Assembly: GCA_002344075.1 (NCBI GenBank)
Contig: DDTM01000118.1
Span: 1 to 64,000, forward strand
Reading direction: 5' to 3'
Length of the DNA stretch: 64,000 bases
Source of the DNA: Bacteroidetes bacterium UBA2364
GTDB lineage: Bacteria; Bacteroidota; Rhodothermia; Rhodothermales; UBA2364
The notes under the pieces were generated by a model. That model made no database searches. It was not told the origin of the DNA and saw only the letters and a program-made list of their open reading frames with translations. The position numbers were made by a program, and so were the translations under genes. This document shows, piece by piece, positions 8,884 to 18,079 of this stretch. The first letter of the stretch is position 1. Every line of letters begins with the position of its first letter.

Positions 8884-9990
8884 TCAGTTTTCCCATAAGG
8901 CACGACGCTTTTCATAGGCATTGCGGGTGATACGTACATCCTCTACAAATCGTTCAAGCTCGTTCATCAACATCGCCTGCGGGCCATCCACAAATGCTTC
9001 CGGTGGTTTGGGGTGAAAATCCACCAAAATCATATTGGCACCCGCAATCACACCCTGAGCCGTCACATGTAGCGTATCTAAAATTCCATCCGAAGACCGT
9101 TCACGCGACCCTACGGAGTGCGACGGATCCACACAGACAGGCATCCGGGTAAGGCGTTTTACTACGGGGACGTGGGCAAAATCCACCATATTCCGGTGTG
9201 GGTCACCAAAATTGGCCTTCATTCCACGCAAACAGAATATAACGTTCGCATTGCCTTCACTTGCAAGGTATTCAGCGGCATTCAACGACTCCGAGAGAGT
9301 AATCCCAAACCCACGCTTGAGCAAAACAGGATGAGTCTTTTGAGATCCAACAGCTTTCAGTAATTCAAAGTTTTGGGTGTTCCGGGTACCAATTTGGAGC
9401 ATTACACCAGTTGGTTGGCCTGTTTTTTCGAGCGCTTCGTTTATTTCATCCACATGACGCTCATGCGTGACTTCCATGGCAATCACCTTGATGTCATACT
9501 TCCCTGCGAGTTCGAACACCCATGGCAAACAGCCCGCCCCATGTCCCTGAAAAGCGTATGGGTTGGTCCTCGGTTTATAAGCGCCCATACGGGTGCATTG
9601 AAGCCCCAAGTCGCTCACGCCCTTCATCATGGCTTCCACATTGATTGGATTATCCACTGCACACAAGCCAGCAAAAATATGCAGGTTATCCTGATTGAAC
9701 GCGACGCCATTATAGGTAAACCCCACTACACGGTTTTCGTCTTTGTGCTTTCCGAGTATCCGGTAATCCTGAGAGACCCTGACTACCCGCTCTACGCCAG
9801 GTAAAGCAGCAATTTGCTCCATGTTCAATTCACGGGTTTTACCCAGCAAATACACTTCGGTCAGTTTATCCTGCCGGCCTTCGATCGTATGTAGTTTGAC
9901 CTCCACATTTGGAAGGCGATTCAGGTAAGCAAGCGTGGTCTGGTATGACTCGGAGCGTTCCTCAATGTTGGGATGAAGAATAACAACCAT
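8884..9990 (-). CDS. aroF: 3-deoxy-7-phosphoheptulonate synthase (DAHP synthase)
   Basis: First shikimate-pathway enzyme: condenses phosphoenolpyruvate and erythrose 4-phosphate to DAHP. The N-terminal 75-80 residues look like the ferredoxin-like regulatory domain of Thermotoga-type enzymes. The barrel follows, with GAYKPRTNPYAFQGHG (usual KPRTSPYSFQG), MLQIGTRNTQNFELLK, HPVLLKRGFG and MPVCVDPSHSVGSR, carrying the metal/PEP ligands. No chorismate mutase domain is fused. The CLRGMKANFGDPHRNMVDF and DPSHSVGSR segments differ from the commoner CERGIRTFE and DPSHGTG forms, so this may be a lineage-specific subgroup. No other aromatic genes lie nearby. Confidence 0.9.
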   Translation of the reverse strand: MVVILHPNIEERSESYQTTLAYLNRLPNVEVKLHTIEGRQDKLTEVYLLGKTRELNMEQIAALPGVERVVRVSQDYRILGKHKDENRVVGFTYNGVAFNQDNLHIFAGLCAVDNPINVEAMMKGVSDLGLQCTRMGAYKPRTNPYAFQGHGAGCLPWVFELAGKYDIKVIAMEVTHERHVDEINEALEKTGQPTGVMLQIGTRNTQNFELLKAVGSQKTHPVLLKRGFGITLSESLNAAEYLASEGNANVIFCLRGMKANFGDPHRNMVDFAHVPVVKRLTRMPVCVDPSHSVGSRERSSDGILDTLHVTAQGVIAGANMILVDFHPKPPEAFVDGPQAMLMNELERFVEDVRITRNAYEKRRALWEN

Positions 9991-10268
9991 TATTTTAAAC
10001 AGGTAAAAGATATTTTGGTGAGTTATTTAAATAATCATGCGATTTTTGTTCGGCAAAATAACCGTGAGACCGCATTATTTTTGCCAAACATCCGCGAAAT
10101 TTTACATCTTCATTTCATCTTGTTTAAAAAGCAATAAGTTCATACCTTTCTTCGCTATTATCTACGTGTGTACTTATCCATCTTCGCCCATCATCGAAGC
10201 CTGTGCCTCGTCTTGCAGATGGATCAACTACGCCCAACCACAACCCTCCCCAAAAACCTTCAAAACCC

Positions 10269-13200
10269 ATGCAACTTAGACCAGAAATGATTGACACCCG
10301 CGTAGAGCGACGTCTTCGCGAGTTGGAGCGATGGATTTATGAACAATGCATTCCCATTACTGATTGGCGACCCTCTAATAAGTGGCCGGCACATATCCCG
10401 CAACCTGCCGCAATTGCACCTTTGGTGACAGACGTCCCAGAAGTGGACGAATCGCCCACCCATTTTGCACAATTTCCTCATGTACACGCAAAAGCATTCT
10501 GGGCCTCAACCACCGTTACTATACCGGAAAGGTGGGCAGGAAAACGAGTTTTTGCACATATGAACACAGGTAGCGACGGCTTTTTGTCAGAAAGTACCGT
10601 ATATCTGAATGGCTGTATTTCTGGTGGCTTAGACATCAACCGCAAAGACATTCTCTTGGCTCCACATGCAGAAGCCGGACAAACCTTCCGCTTAGACGTG
10701 ATGGTACACTCGGGTCGGATGCGTACCCCTCAATCCATTTCGGGCGACTTGGTGGTCATCAACGAAGCAATCTACCAATTCCGCTACGACCTACGGGCAA
10801 CGTTGGGAGCGGTTCGGTCATTAGATAAAGAACACCCCACAGCAATCCGACTTTGGTATATATTAGAACAAACCCTGAATGCCATAGACTTCCATTCGGA
10901 CTATAACCGGGTGAACGTTGAAGCCGCAGCCCAGTTATTGAAGGAAAAAACCCAAGCCCTTTTACCAACCCATCAACCCCCTGATTTTAACCTGTATCTT
11001 TGCGCAAACTCGCACATTGATGTAGTCTGGCTCTGGACCTTGGCCGAAACCCGTCAAAAAATGGCCAGAACCTCTTCTACGGCGGTTCGGTACATGGACG
11101 AATTGCCAGAATACCATTTCTCGCAAAGTCAGGCACAATTATATGATTTTCTATTGAACGACCACCCCGACTTATTTGCCGCAGTACAAGAAAAAGTAAG
11201 CGGCGGGCAATGGGAGTTTGTAGGTGCTGCTTGGGTGGAGCCTGACTGTAACATTACGGGCGGCGAATCGCTAATCCGGCAATTATTGTATGGACAGAAA
11301 TTCTGGAAACAACATTTCGGCACAACGTCTCGAACCATGTGGCTTGTGGATACTTTTGGATATGCTTCGGCCATGCCACAAATCTTGCGCAAATCTGGAT
11401 TAGACACTTTCGTAACGCAAAAACTGACATGGAGCGAAACCAATCCTTTTCCATATGGTCACTTTGATTGGGAAGGCATTGATGGCTCACGGATTCGCTG
11501 TGTATTTCCACAAAGCTATGTAACACGAACTTATCCGGATGAAATGATGCAGTGGTACAAACGGTATCCATCTAAAGACATTGCGCCAGACTTGCTATAC
11601 CTGTATGGGTATGGAGATGGCGGCGGCGGCCCGGTGCGGGAAGACGTGGAATTGGGCAAGCGGATGCAGGAATTTCCGGCGTATCCACGTGTCAAATTTT
11701 CCCGTGTAGAAGACGCATTAGACGCTATCAAATCCCGCGCCGATGCCCTTGCCAATGAATATGGCTACCAAATTCCGGTATGGAAAGGGGAACTTTACCT
11801 TGAATTCCACCGTGGAACCTTGACCACTCATGCCTTGGTGAAACGGCGTAACCGGAAAAACGAATTACTCCTCCGTGAAGCCGAAATTTGGGCCGCCTTA
11901 GCCGAAATCAATAATGGCGCACCATATCCGGACGAAGCCTTAGAAAATAACTGGAAAAAATTAATGCTGCTCCAGTTCCATGACATTCTACCCGGTACCA
12001 GCATTGCCCAGGCTTATCCAGACGTACACCGCATTTATGGAGAAATAGAAACCGAGGTCAAAGCGCTTTTAGACAAAGCCATCGCGCAATTAGAGACCCC
12101 GAATATTCAGCCACCATATCGCTTCTCGGTATTAAACAGTTTATCTTTTACCGTAACAGACTGGGCAGAGGCTGACATCCCATTAAAAATGCCATTTACC
12201 CTACAAGACACACAAGGTAAATGGATCGCTTTTCAGGTCTTACACGAATCCGAAGAAAGTACGAAGATTGGACTTGAAGCCACCGTCACACCTTTTGCCG
12301 CTACGCAGTATGTGGCAGTCCCTGAAGCACCCAAAGCCCTTCCAGAAAATAATTTACCACAATTAATTGAGCAAGCACTTGCGGATATCGCGCTCTCGGA
12401 TGCCGATCTTTTCCGTATGTGGCTTGGATTAACAGGAGAAGGTGCATTATCCACAGAGGAAATTGGCCAAAAGTTAGACCTATCCAAAGAAGAGGTCAAA
12501 GAAATACGGGATCATGTCATGAGCCATGTCGCCAAATCCAATAAAAATCTGAAGGAAAAAGCACTCGAAAAATTCAGAAAAACCCAAAAAGCCGTCCTAA
12601 AGCCAATGGTCGAAACGGGAAGACCGCAAGCCAATGAAACAGGAATGGAAAACGCATTCTTCCGAGTTACCTTTAACCCTGATGGCAGCATTGATTCCCT
12701 CTTTGATAAAAGGCTTCAGCGGGAATGGTTAACTGGAAAAGGTAACGATCTACAAACATTCGAAGATCGTCCTAACAGTTGGGATGCTTGGGATATTAAC
12801 GATTGGTTTGAACAAAAACCTTTGGGTTTACTCAACTTAGAGCAAGTGACCGTTGTCGAAAATGGGCCTATCCGAGCAACTGTTCGGTTTGACTATAAAA
12901 CCCACAATGGAAGCGTGGTCAGTCAATGTGTGGTAATGTATCAATCTATCCCACGAATAGATTTTAGGACCGTCATGGATTGGCATGAGCAACATGTTTT
13001 GCTCAAAGTGGCTTTTCCGGTGGCCGTTCACAGTGCTTCGGCTTCGTATGAAATCCAATATGGAACCATTGAACGCCCCACTTCGCGCAATACTACTTGG
13101 GAACAATCCAAATTCGAGGTTTCCGGACACCGTTGGACGGATCTCTCGGATGCCAGTGGCGGCGTTTCGATCCTCAACGACGGCAAGTATGGGCACGACA

Positions 13201-13700
13201 TCCATCATAATGTCATGCGGATGTCCCTCATCCGTACACCCGTACACCCAGACCCACAGGCCCCGCACCCTCCCTTCCACTTTCTTGATGACCCGAATGT
13301 CTTTACAGACCAAGGTGAACACGAGGTGAATTACGCTTTCTATCCACACGCCGGTGATTGGCGCAACGGAACCGTTCAGGCTGGATATGTCTTCAATCAA
13401 CCACTTCGGAGCATCACAAATGGGCCGATTCTGGAAAATGGCCTTTCGGTCTCGGATGATGCATGTTTGGTGGAAACCCTGAAAAAAGCGGAAGATGGTG
13501 AAGGATATATTTTGCGGGTCTATGAAGCACACGGTGGCACCAGAACCGTGACGATTTCCTTACCTTTTTCCATAACGAAAATATCTTGTACCAACCTGAT
13601 GGAAGTGCCGGAACCAATAGAGCATGTTGAAAAAACATCTGAAAACAGCCTTACTTTTTCTCTAAAACCCTATGAAATTCGCACTTTTAAAATAAAATAA
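10269..13700 (+). CDS. Alpha-mannosidase, glycoside hydrolase family 38, with helical insertion
   Basis: Zn-dependent retaining alpha-mannosidase hydrolysing alpha-mannosides. Family-38 hallmarks are ANSHIDVVWLWTLAETR (His/Asp zinc ligands, around residue 247), LVDTFGYASAMPQIL with the catalytic Asp (around 360), GQWEFVGAAWVEPDCN and LQFHDILPGTSI (around 570). The start at MQLRPEMIDTR (10269) is preferred because the preceding 22 in-frame residues are Pro/Thr-rich and not family-like. No signal peptide is visible, so it is probably cytoplasmic. At about residues 690-790 it carries an alpha-helical, Lys/Glu-rich insertion before the C-terminal beta domains; the insertion resembles a sigma-70 region-4 helix-turn-helix (see findings). 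A beta-mannosidase is encoded at 35385-37847. Confidence 0.92.
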   Translation: MQLRPEMIDTRVERRLRELERWIYEQCIPITDWRPSNKWPAHIPQPAAIAPLVTDVPEVDESPTHFAQFPHVHAKAFWASTTVTIPERWAGKRVFAHMNTGSDGFLSESTVYLNGCISGGLDINRKDILLAPHAEAGQTFRLDVMVHSGRMRTPQSISGDLVVINEAIYQFRYDLRATLGAVRSLDKEHPTAIRLWYILEQTLNAIDFHSDYNRVNVEAAAQLLKEKTQALLPTHQPPDFNLYLCANSHIDVVWLWTLAETRQKMARTSSTAVRYMDELPEYHFSQSQAQLYDFLLNDHPDLFAAVQEKVSGGQWEFVGAAWVEPDCNITGGESLIRQLLYGQKFWKQHFGTTSRTMWLVDTFGYASAMPQILRKSGLDTFVTQKLTWSETNPFPYGHFDWEGIDGSRIRCVFPQSYVTRTYPDEMMQWYKRYPSKDIAPDLLYLYGYGDGGGGPVREDVELGKRMQEFPAYPRVKFSRVEDALDAIKSRADALANEYGYQIPVWKGELYLEFHRGTLTTHALVKRRNRKNELLLREAEIWAALAEINNGAPYPDEALENNWKKLMLLQFHDILPGTSIAQAYPDVHRIYGEIETEVKALLDKAIAQLETPNIQPPYRFSVLNSLSFTVTDWAEADIPLKMPFTLQDTQGKWIAFQVLHESEESTKIGLEATVTPFAATQYVAVPEAPKALPENNLPQLIEQALADIALSDADLFRMWLGLTGEGALSTEEIGQKLDLSKEEVKEIRDHVMSHVAKSNKNLKEKALEKFRKTQKAVLKPMVETGRPQANETGMENAFFRVTFNPDGSIDSLFDKRLQREWLTGKGNDLQTFEDRPNSWDAWDINDWFEQKPLGLLNLEQVTVVENGPIRATVRFDYKTHNGSVVSQCVVMYQSIPRIDFRTVMDWHEQHVLLKVAFPVAVHSASASYEIQYGTIERPTSRNTTWEQSKFEVSGHRWTDLSDASGGVSILNDGKYGHDIHHNVMRMSLIRTPVHPDPQAPHPPFHFLDDPNVFTDQGEHEVNYAFYPHAGDWRNGTVQAGYVFNQPLRSITNGPILENGLSVSDDACLVETLKKAEDGEGYILRVYEAHGGTRTVTISLPFSITKISCTNLMEVPEPIEHVEKTSENSLTFSLKPYEIRTFKIK

Positions 13701-13716
13701 ACACATTCTTTTCTAC

Positions 13717-13746
13717 AAGCCCCTTTTTCCGAAGGGGCTTTTTTTG
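13717..13746 (+). terminator. Rho-independent terminator after the alpha-mannosidase gene
   Basis: AAGCCCC (13717-13723) pairs with GGGGCTT (13734-13740) across a 10-nt loop and runs into T residues, 17 bp after the stop codon. Confidence 0.85.
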
Positions 13747-13849
13747 ATTGCTGAACAACGGTTTGTCATATATCATCCTGACTGGCTGTTACAAACCAAT
13801 ACCATACACCGCGTTAAAATAAGTACAAAACAATTTCTGAGGGTCGCGC

Positions 13850-14620
13850 TCATTCTTTACTGGGTTCCGTCTCCCGTAACCGCCATTCCGATAAGGCCAA
13901 GGCCATTTCTACACCATCTCGCTCCCGAACAAGGCGATGCCGAAAAACGCCCTCCGAAAGATGCTCAGCGTCCACCCGTACCCAATCACCAGCCACACTT
14001 TCTTGTTTAAAGGAAATATCTATTACTTGGGGAACATACCGTTCCAAATACTTCTGTGGTACACTTTCTGCCAGCCAGCCAATATAAACTGCGTTATTGG
14101 TATGCCCCATAATGTCTAAATCGCCATATCGAACCAAAAATCGTTGTGTAAAATCCACTTTTTGGGGCGATAAGTGTTTCGGCAAGTCCAGAATGGGCTT
14201 CGGCAAGTCGGGCCAAGGCAGGGCCTCAATTTCTGGAATGATCTTCCCCGGCCGCTTGCGAATCAAATCCAGCATTACCCAATTGGAAGTTGCACACCCA
14301 ATCCGATTTCCCATCTCATCAAATAACAAAAATTCTCGAAAGGCAAAAAAACGATCGGTACCACTCGCCCATGTCTCCACTTCCATTTTTTCACGATTTC
14401 GGGGATAGTGGCTCATTTCGACTCTAAGGCGAATCATCAACCAAGCCCGCCCTTCCGGAAGTTGGTCGTAAGCAAACCCAATTTCACGTGCGTGAAGATC
14501 AGCGGTGTCTTGCATAAAATCACAAATACTTTTAATGCTAATGCGGTGCGCCGGCGTAAGATTGAATGGACGAACGGTATAAGCCGCCCGATAAGTCCGT
14601 AAGGAGTTTTGGTTTTTCAT
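13850..14620 (-). CDS. Acyl-ACP thioesterase
   Basis: Releases free fatty acids from acyl carrier protein in the cytoplasm. The protein is a double hotdog: the first half has FMQDTADLHAREIGFAYDQL and the second half the characteristic YGDLDIMGHTNNAVYIGW (catalytic Asn/His region, around residue 160). The length of 256 residues fits bacterial acyl-ACP thioesterases. It is convergent with the GH38 gene and its own transcript appears monocistronic. The substrate chain length cannot be inferred. Confidence 0.85.
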   Translation of the reverse strand: MKNQNSLRTYRAAYTVRPFNLTPAHRISIKSICDFMQDTADLHAREIGFAYDQLPEGRAWLMIRLRVEMSHYPRNREKMEVETWASGTDRFFAFREFLLFDEMGNRIGCATSNWVMLDLIRKRPGKIIPEIEALPWPDLPKPILDLPKHLSPQKVDFTQRFLVRYGDLDIMGHTNNAVYIGWLAESVPQKYLERYVPQVIDISFKQESVAGDWVRVDAEHLSEGVFRHRLVRERDGVEMALALSEWRLRETEPSKE

Positions 14621-14768
14621 AAACTATAGGTTAGTTGGGTTCAAAATCCGTCTTCAGCACCTAAATTCCAAACCTCATTTTAAAAGTTTCCTTGAAGATA
14701 TCATGTACGCTTATTATTGCTTGACAAGAGGCTTTTCTTGTGCTTATCTTTTATTCCATTCAAAACAA

Positions 14769-14841
14769 GCGGATCTAGCTCAGCTGGTAGAGCGCAACCT
14801 TGCCAAGGTTGAGGTCGCGGGTTCGAGTCCCGTGATCCGCT
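14769..14841 (+). tRNA. tRNA-Gly (anticodon GCC)
   Basis: 73-nt cloverleaf: acceptor GCGGATC pairs with GATCCGC, D arm AGCTCAGCTGGTAGAGC, anticodon stem CAACC/GGTTG enclosing loop TTGCCAA (anticodon 14802-14804, GCC), and T arm GCGGGTTCGAGTCCCGT. Discriminator T; CCA is not encoded. A terminator follows immediately. Confidence 0.97.
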
Positions 14842-14842
14842 C

Positions 14843-14875
14843 AAAACCCCGATATTCCATCGGGGTTTTTTGTTT
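14843..14875 (+). terminator. Rho-independent terminator after tRNA-Gly
   Basis: AAAACCCCGA pairs with TCGGGGTTTT around a short loop and is followed by T residues, directly after the tRNA. Confidence 0.85.
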
Positions 14876-15067
14876 TAGCCTGTATGTAGGCGATACGCCT
14901 CTTCGGAACCATCCCATATCAAAACCGTTAAAGCGTCCAAATAAGCCTTCACAAATCTTTCCTTTCATTATTGCCTATTTTGGTTGTTACTTCCGGTATT
15001 CATTTATTCATCTTGGGTTAGACGTTCCGGACACCTCGTCCTAGTTCGCCAGAAGTTACAAACCTCC

Positions 15068-16090
15068 ATGTGCATCCAACGTTTTTTTTCATTCCTATTC
15101 TTTATATCAACCCTTTCCTCGCTGCCCTTAGGCGTAGCGGCACAATCTACAGGCGCGTTTTCCCGAATGGGTTCCGATGCGCGTGGTGTAGCAATGGGTA
15201 ATGCGCTCGTAGCCGAAGGGTTTGGACAAACCAGCGGCTTTTACAATCCTGCCCTTGCCCCTTATATCGCAGAACAGCACCTTATGGTATCTTATAGCGC
15301 CCTGACATTTGACCGCAACCTGCAAAGCATTTCTTTTGCCTCGCCCATGAAACCACAAGCCGGTATTACAGCAGGATTAATTCATGGTGGCGTTTCCAAA
15401 ATTGATGGTCGTGATGCCAGTGGTTATCACACGGAAGACATCGGTACAAATGAATACCTGGTTTATGGGGCATTTGGTACCAGAATCGGCCGTAGAACCA
15501 CGTTTGGTATTCGGTTTTCTTATTTCTTGGCAGATTATTATGAAAATGTCGAACCGTCCACCACACTTAGCCTGAGTTCTGGAATAACCGTTAAGATTAG
15601 GGAAAACCTGCGATTGGGCTTCACAACCGACGACTTGTTAGGTAAATATCGCTGGGATACCTCTAAACTTTACGAAGAAAACGGACGGGAAACCACCGAC
15701 AACTTGCCTGTTCGGCTAAGAACCGGAGCAGCATGGCAATCCCACAATCAAAAACTCACGCTTAGCGGCGAAGTGGAGTCTCGGGTGGAGAAAATCTCCC
15801 AAGAAACCCCTTCGTCCTCTGTTCAAGCGGGTATTCTGCAAACGATTTCAGGCGCCGAAACGCTTCGATTACAGTCCACCCGTTTAAGACTGGGAGCCGA
15901 ATACTGGCTTAGTTCCCCTATTGCACTACGTGCCGGCTTGGAACAAACGGAAGCCGCTTTTTTACCTTCCGCCGGCTTCTCTATCCGCCAAAACTTGGGT
16001 GAACTACGGTTTAAATTAGACTATGCTCTACGGGTAGAACCTTTTGGAACCGGGCTTATGCACCTTTTGTCCCTAAGAATGGGACTTTAA
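15068..16090 (+). CDS. PorV/PorQ-like outer-membrane beta-barrel protein
   Basis: Predicted outer-membrane barrel. The start at MCIQRFFSF (15068) opens a signal peptide ending near GVAAQ; the longer frame to 14984 adds 28 residues that spoil the signal sequence. After cleavage the sequence reads SRMGSDARGVAMGNALVAEG and GFYNPALAP, the plug-like N-terminal pattern of PorV/PorQ and FadL-related proteins, followed by alternating beta strands to the terminal LSLRMGL. The next gene, 12 bp away, has the same layout. PorV and PorQ belong to the type IX secretion system, which fits the sorting-domain proteins elsewhere in the window, but a specific role is inference. Confidence 0.7.
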   Translation: MCIQRFFSFLFFISTLSSLPLGVAAQSTGAFSRMGSDARGVAMGNALVAEGFGQTSGFYNPALAPYIAEQHLMVSYSALTFDRNLQSISFASPMKPQAGITAGLIHGGVSKIDGRDASGYHTEDIGTNEYLVYGAFGTRIGRRTTFGIRFSYFLADYYENVEPSTTLSLSSGITVKIRENLRLGFTTDDLLGKYRWDTSKLYEENGRETTDNLPVRLRTGAAWQSHNQKLTLSGEVESRVEKISQETPSSSVQAGILQTISGAETLRLQSTRLRLGAEYWLSSPIALRAGLEQTEAAFLPSAGFSIRQNLGELRFKLDYALRVEPFGTGLMHLLSLRMGL

Positions 16091-16102
16091 ACTAAATGAT
16101 CT

Positions 16103-17014
16103 ATGTACATTAAAAACATATTTTTATCTTTTCTTGCCTTTATTTTTACGGCTATAACGGCTCCTGCTCAGAGTGGTGTTGCATTCCTTCAATTTGCTCC
16201 AGATGCCAAAAGCGCCGCAATGGCCGGAAGTGGGGCTTCTTTACGTGGCGGACCTTTCGCAACGTACTGGAATCCCGCTGGATTGGCCAAAGGTAAGGGC
16301 CAAAGTGCCGGATTGTCTCAGCAGGTTTGGGCCGCTGGTGTACGGACGTTCTCTGGTGCAGTGCGGCTACAATCGGGAAAAAATGGAAACCTGGGGGTCT
16401 TGGTAACGACCACTACCGCCGGAGACCTGGAAGCGCGGGAATCGCCTGGCGATCCACTCGGCGTGTTCTCAGCTCAATTTGGGAATCTCAATGTGGCATA
16501 TGCCCGAGCATTTGGCGAGCGTTTTCGGGTAGGACTTGGAGCAAAGGTTCTGAACCAGCGTTTGGATACATTTAGCGAACGGGGATGGGCTTTAGATGCA
16601 GGATTTCAGGCTCAAATGGCTAAAGGGGACGTTGAGGTAGGCGCATCACTACGACACTTCGGAAAATTAGGAAATGGAACTGACGCCCTTCCAACCACCA
16701 TTCAAGGCGGCGCCAGTTTTTTCCCCTTTAAAATCTTGGGGAATGAAGATGGCAGCCGACTCCTCGACACCCAGTTCACCATCGAGGCGCAGCACGTTTT
16801 TCCCAATGATTTGACACACCTTCAATTTGGACTTTCTACACAGGCCTTAGAGGTACTAAGCCTCCGTGCGGGTTATCGAACCAACGACGAATTGCGCTCA
16901 TGGTCTCTTGGAGCGGGGTTTATCGTGGGTAAGGTACAGTTAGATTATGCCTATTTACCATTCCCCGCTGGCTATAACGATGGACACGTTTTTACGCTGG
17001 GCTATACATGGTAA
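16103..17014 (+). CDS. PorV/PorQ family outer-membrane protein
   Basis: 303-residue barrel with a signal peptide (cleavage near APAQS). The mature start FLQFAPDAKSAAMAGSGAS is followed by PFATYWNPAGLAKGKG, which closely follows the conserved PorV/PorQ N-terminal block (DARAxxMG...YWNPA). The C-terminus HVFTLGYTW ends in an aromatic residue, as is usual for BAM substrates. It sits 12 bp after a similar barrel gene and 4 bp before a GNAT gene, so the three are probably cotranscribed. Family members shuttle or attach type IX cargo; this member's cargo is unknown. Confidence 0.78.
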   Translation: MYIKNIFLSFLAFIFTAITAPAQSGVAFLQFAPDAKSAAMAGSGASLRGGPFATYWNPAGLAKGKGQSAGLSQQVWAAGVRTFSGAVRLQSGKNGNLGVLVTTTTAGDLEARESPGDPLGVFSAQFGNLNVAYARAFGERFRVGLGAKVLNQRLDTFSERGWALDAGFQAQMAKGDVEVGASLRHFGKLGNGTDALPTTIQGGASFFPFKILGNEDGSRLLDTQFTIEAQHVFPNDLTHLQFGLSTQALEVLSLRAGYRTNDELRSWSLGAGFIVGKVQLDYAYLPFPAGYNDGHVFTLGYTW

Positions 17015-17018
17015 ACAC

Positions 17019-17603
17019 ATGAGCTTTCATATCCGCGCCACAACATTGAACGATGAAGGCCAGATCCTTCACCTTTATCAAAAAGTGGCAAAAAAACCCG
17101 GCGGGTTGGCACGCATAGAACAAGAAATCACTACACAATATATTCGACACAACCTGATACAAGCACAAAAATCCGGTATTGGTCTCGTCGCGAGTGACGA
17201 TCTTAAACAGATCGTAGGGGAAATTCATTGTTATCGCCTAGAACCTCTGGTCTTCCGGCATGTTCTATCCGAACTTACCATCGCTATTCATCCTGACTTT
17301 CAAGGGCAAGGAATAGGAAAAGCGCTGTTCCAGACCTTATTAAAACAAATAGAAACCCATTTTCCAGATGTCTTTAGGGTGGAACTGATTGCAAGAGAAA
17401 GCAACCAGAAAGCCATTCTTTTTTACCAACAACTCGGCTTTATCACTGAAGGCAAAATGCATGGACGAATTCTGAACCATCACCACCAACTTGAAGCAGA
17501 TGTGATGATGGCATGGTTTAATGCCTCCTTTTCACCAAATAACCCCGCAGTTGCCATAGACGCAGTGCCATTCGCCTATAGAATGGAATCAAACCCCAAA
17601 TGA
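17019..17603 (+). CDS. GNAT family N-acetyltransferase
   Basis: Acetyl-CoA-dependent N-acetyltransferase. Motif A is clear: LTIAIHPDFQGQGIGKALFQ (the Q/R-x-x-G-x-G/A pyrophosphate loop, near residue 90), followed by VELIARESNQKAILFYQQLGF, motif B. The start at MSFHIRATTLND (17019) places the first beta strand at the N-terminus; the in-frame extension to 16947 overlaps the upstream gene and is not family-like. The acceptor substrate is unknown. It follows the barrel gene by 4 bp. Confidence 0.85.
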   Translation: MSFHIRATTLNDEGQILHLYQKVAKKPGGLARIEQEITTQYIRHNLIQAQKSGIGLVASDDLKQIVGEIHCYRLEPLVFRHVLSELTIAIHPDFQGQGIGKALFQTLLKQIETHFPDVFRVELIARESNQKAILFYQQLGFITEGKMHGRILNHHHQLEADVMMAWFNASFSPNNPAVAIDAVPFAYRMESNPK

Positions 17604-18079
17604 CGGGAGGTAAATTTTGATCTATCAAACACCTGGAATAGGTGCTGACTGCCCCCTTGTCCGTATAGAAGAAGCCGCCATGATGTATCGCTATGATCAA
17701 AAAAACATCGCCCAAGGACACGAAACGTCTATACAGCCATTGTATTTATGGTGTGCAAAGCACCCTGCACCAACCTGTCAAAACATCGGACAAAGCAAGT
17801 ATTGTTGCATGTGCATATAGGGAAATACGAGGTTAGGGCATGAATTTGGGCGCCCAGTCGTAAATTGGATGAGAGGAAAATTAGGGCATTGGCCCCCTTT
17901 TGGTTCAAGCCTTTATCAGAAGCAAGTAAAGACAATCACCGACGAAACTTGATGAGGGGAAAAGGTGGTGGTACTATAAAATAATCAAACTGTTTTAAAA
18001 GCTACTTGCTAACATGCAGACGCAAGAGACCTCTAAAACAGCTTGATTATTTAGAAAACGAGGACTAAGAAATAAGCCT
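17604..18079. other. Intergenic region without a supported gene
   Basis: Tail-to-tail gap between the GNAT gene and the broken type IX cargo gene. A 67-codon frame from a TTG at 17617 has a GGGAGG six bases ahead but no recognisable product. The only clear structure is the inverted repeat at 17979-18052. Confidence 0.5.
17979..18052. repeat. Long imperfect inverted repeat
   Basis: Arms 17979-17997 (AAATAATCAAACTGTTTTA) and 18034-18052 match in 18 of 19 positions as reverse complements, separated by 36 nt. It lies 28 bp beyond the stop codon of the minus-strand gene. It could be a bidirectional terminator or the remnant of a small mobile element. Confidence 0.6.

Noticed and set aside
12837..13532. 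231-codon frame on the minus strand opposite the alpha-mannosidase gene
   Set aside because: Lies wholly antisense to a gene with clear GH38 motifs and has no recognisable product or start context.
17617..17820. 67-codon ORF starting at TTG with a GGGAGG ahead
   Set aside because: Cys-rich sequence without any domain or conservation evidence; the SD match could be chance.
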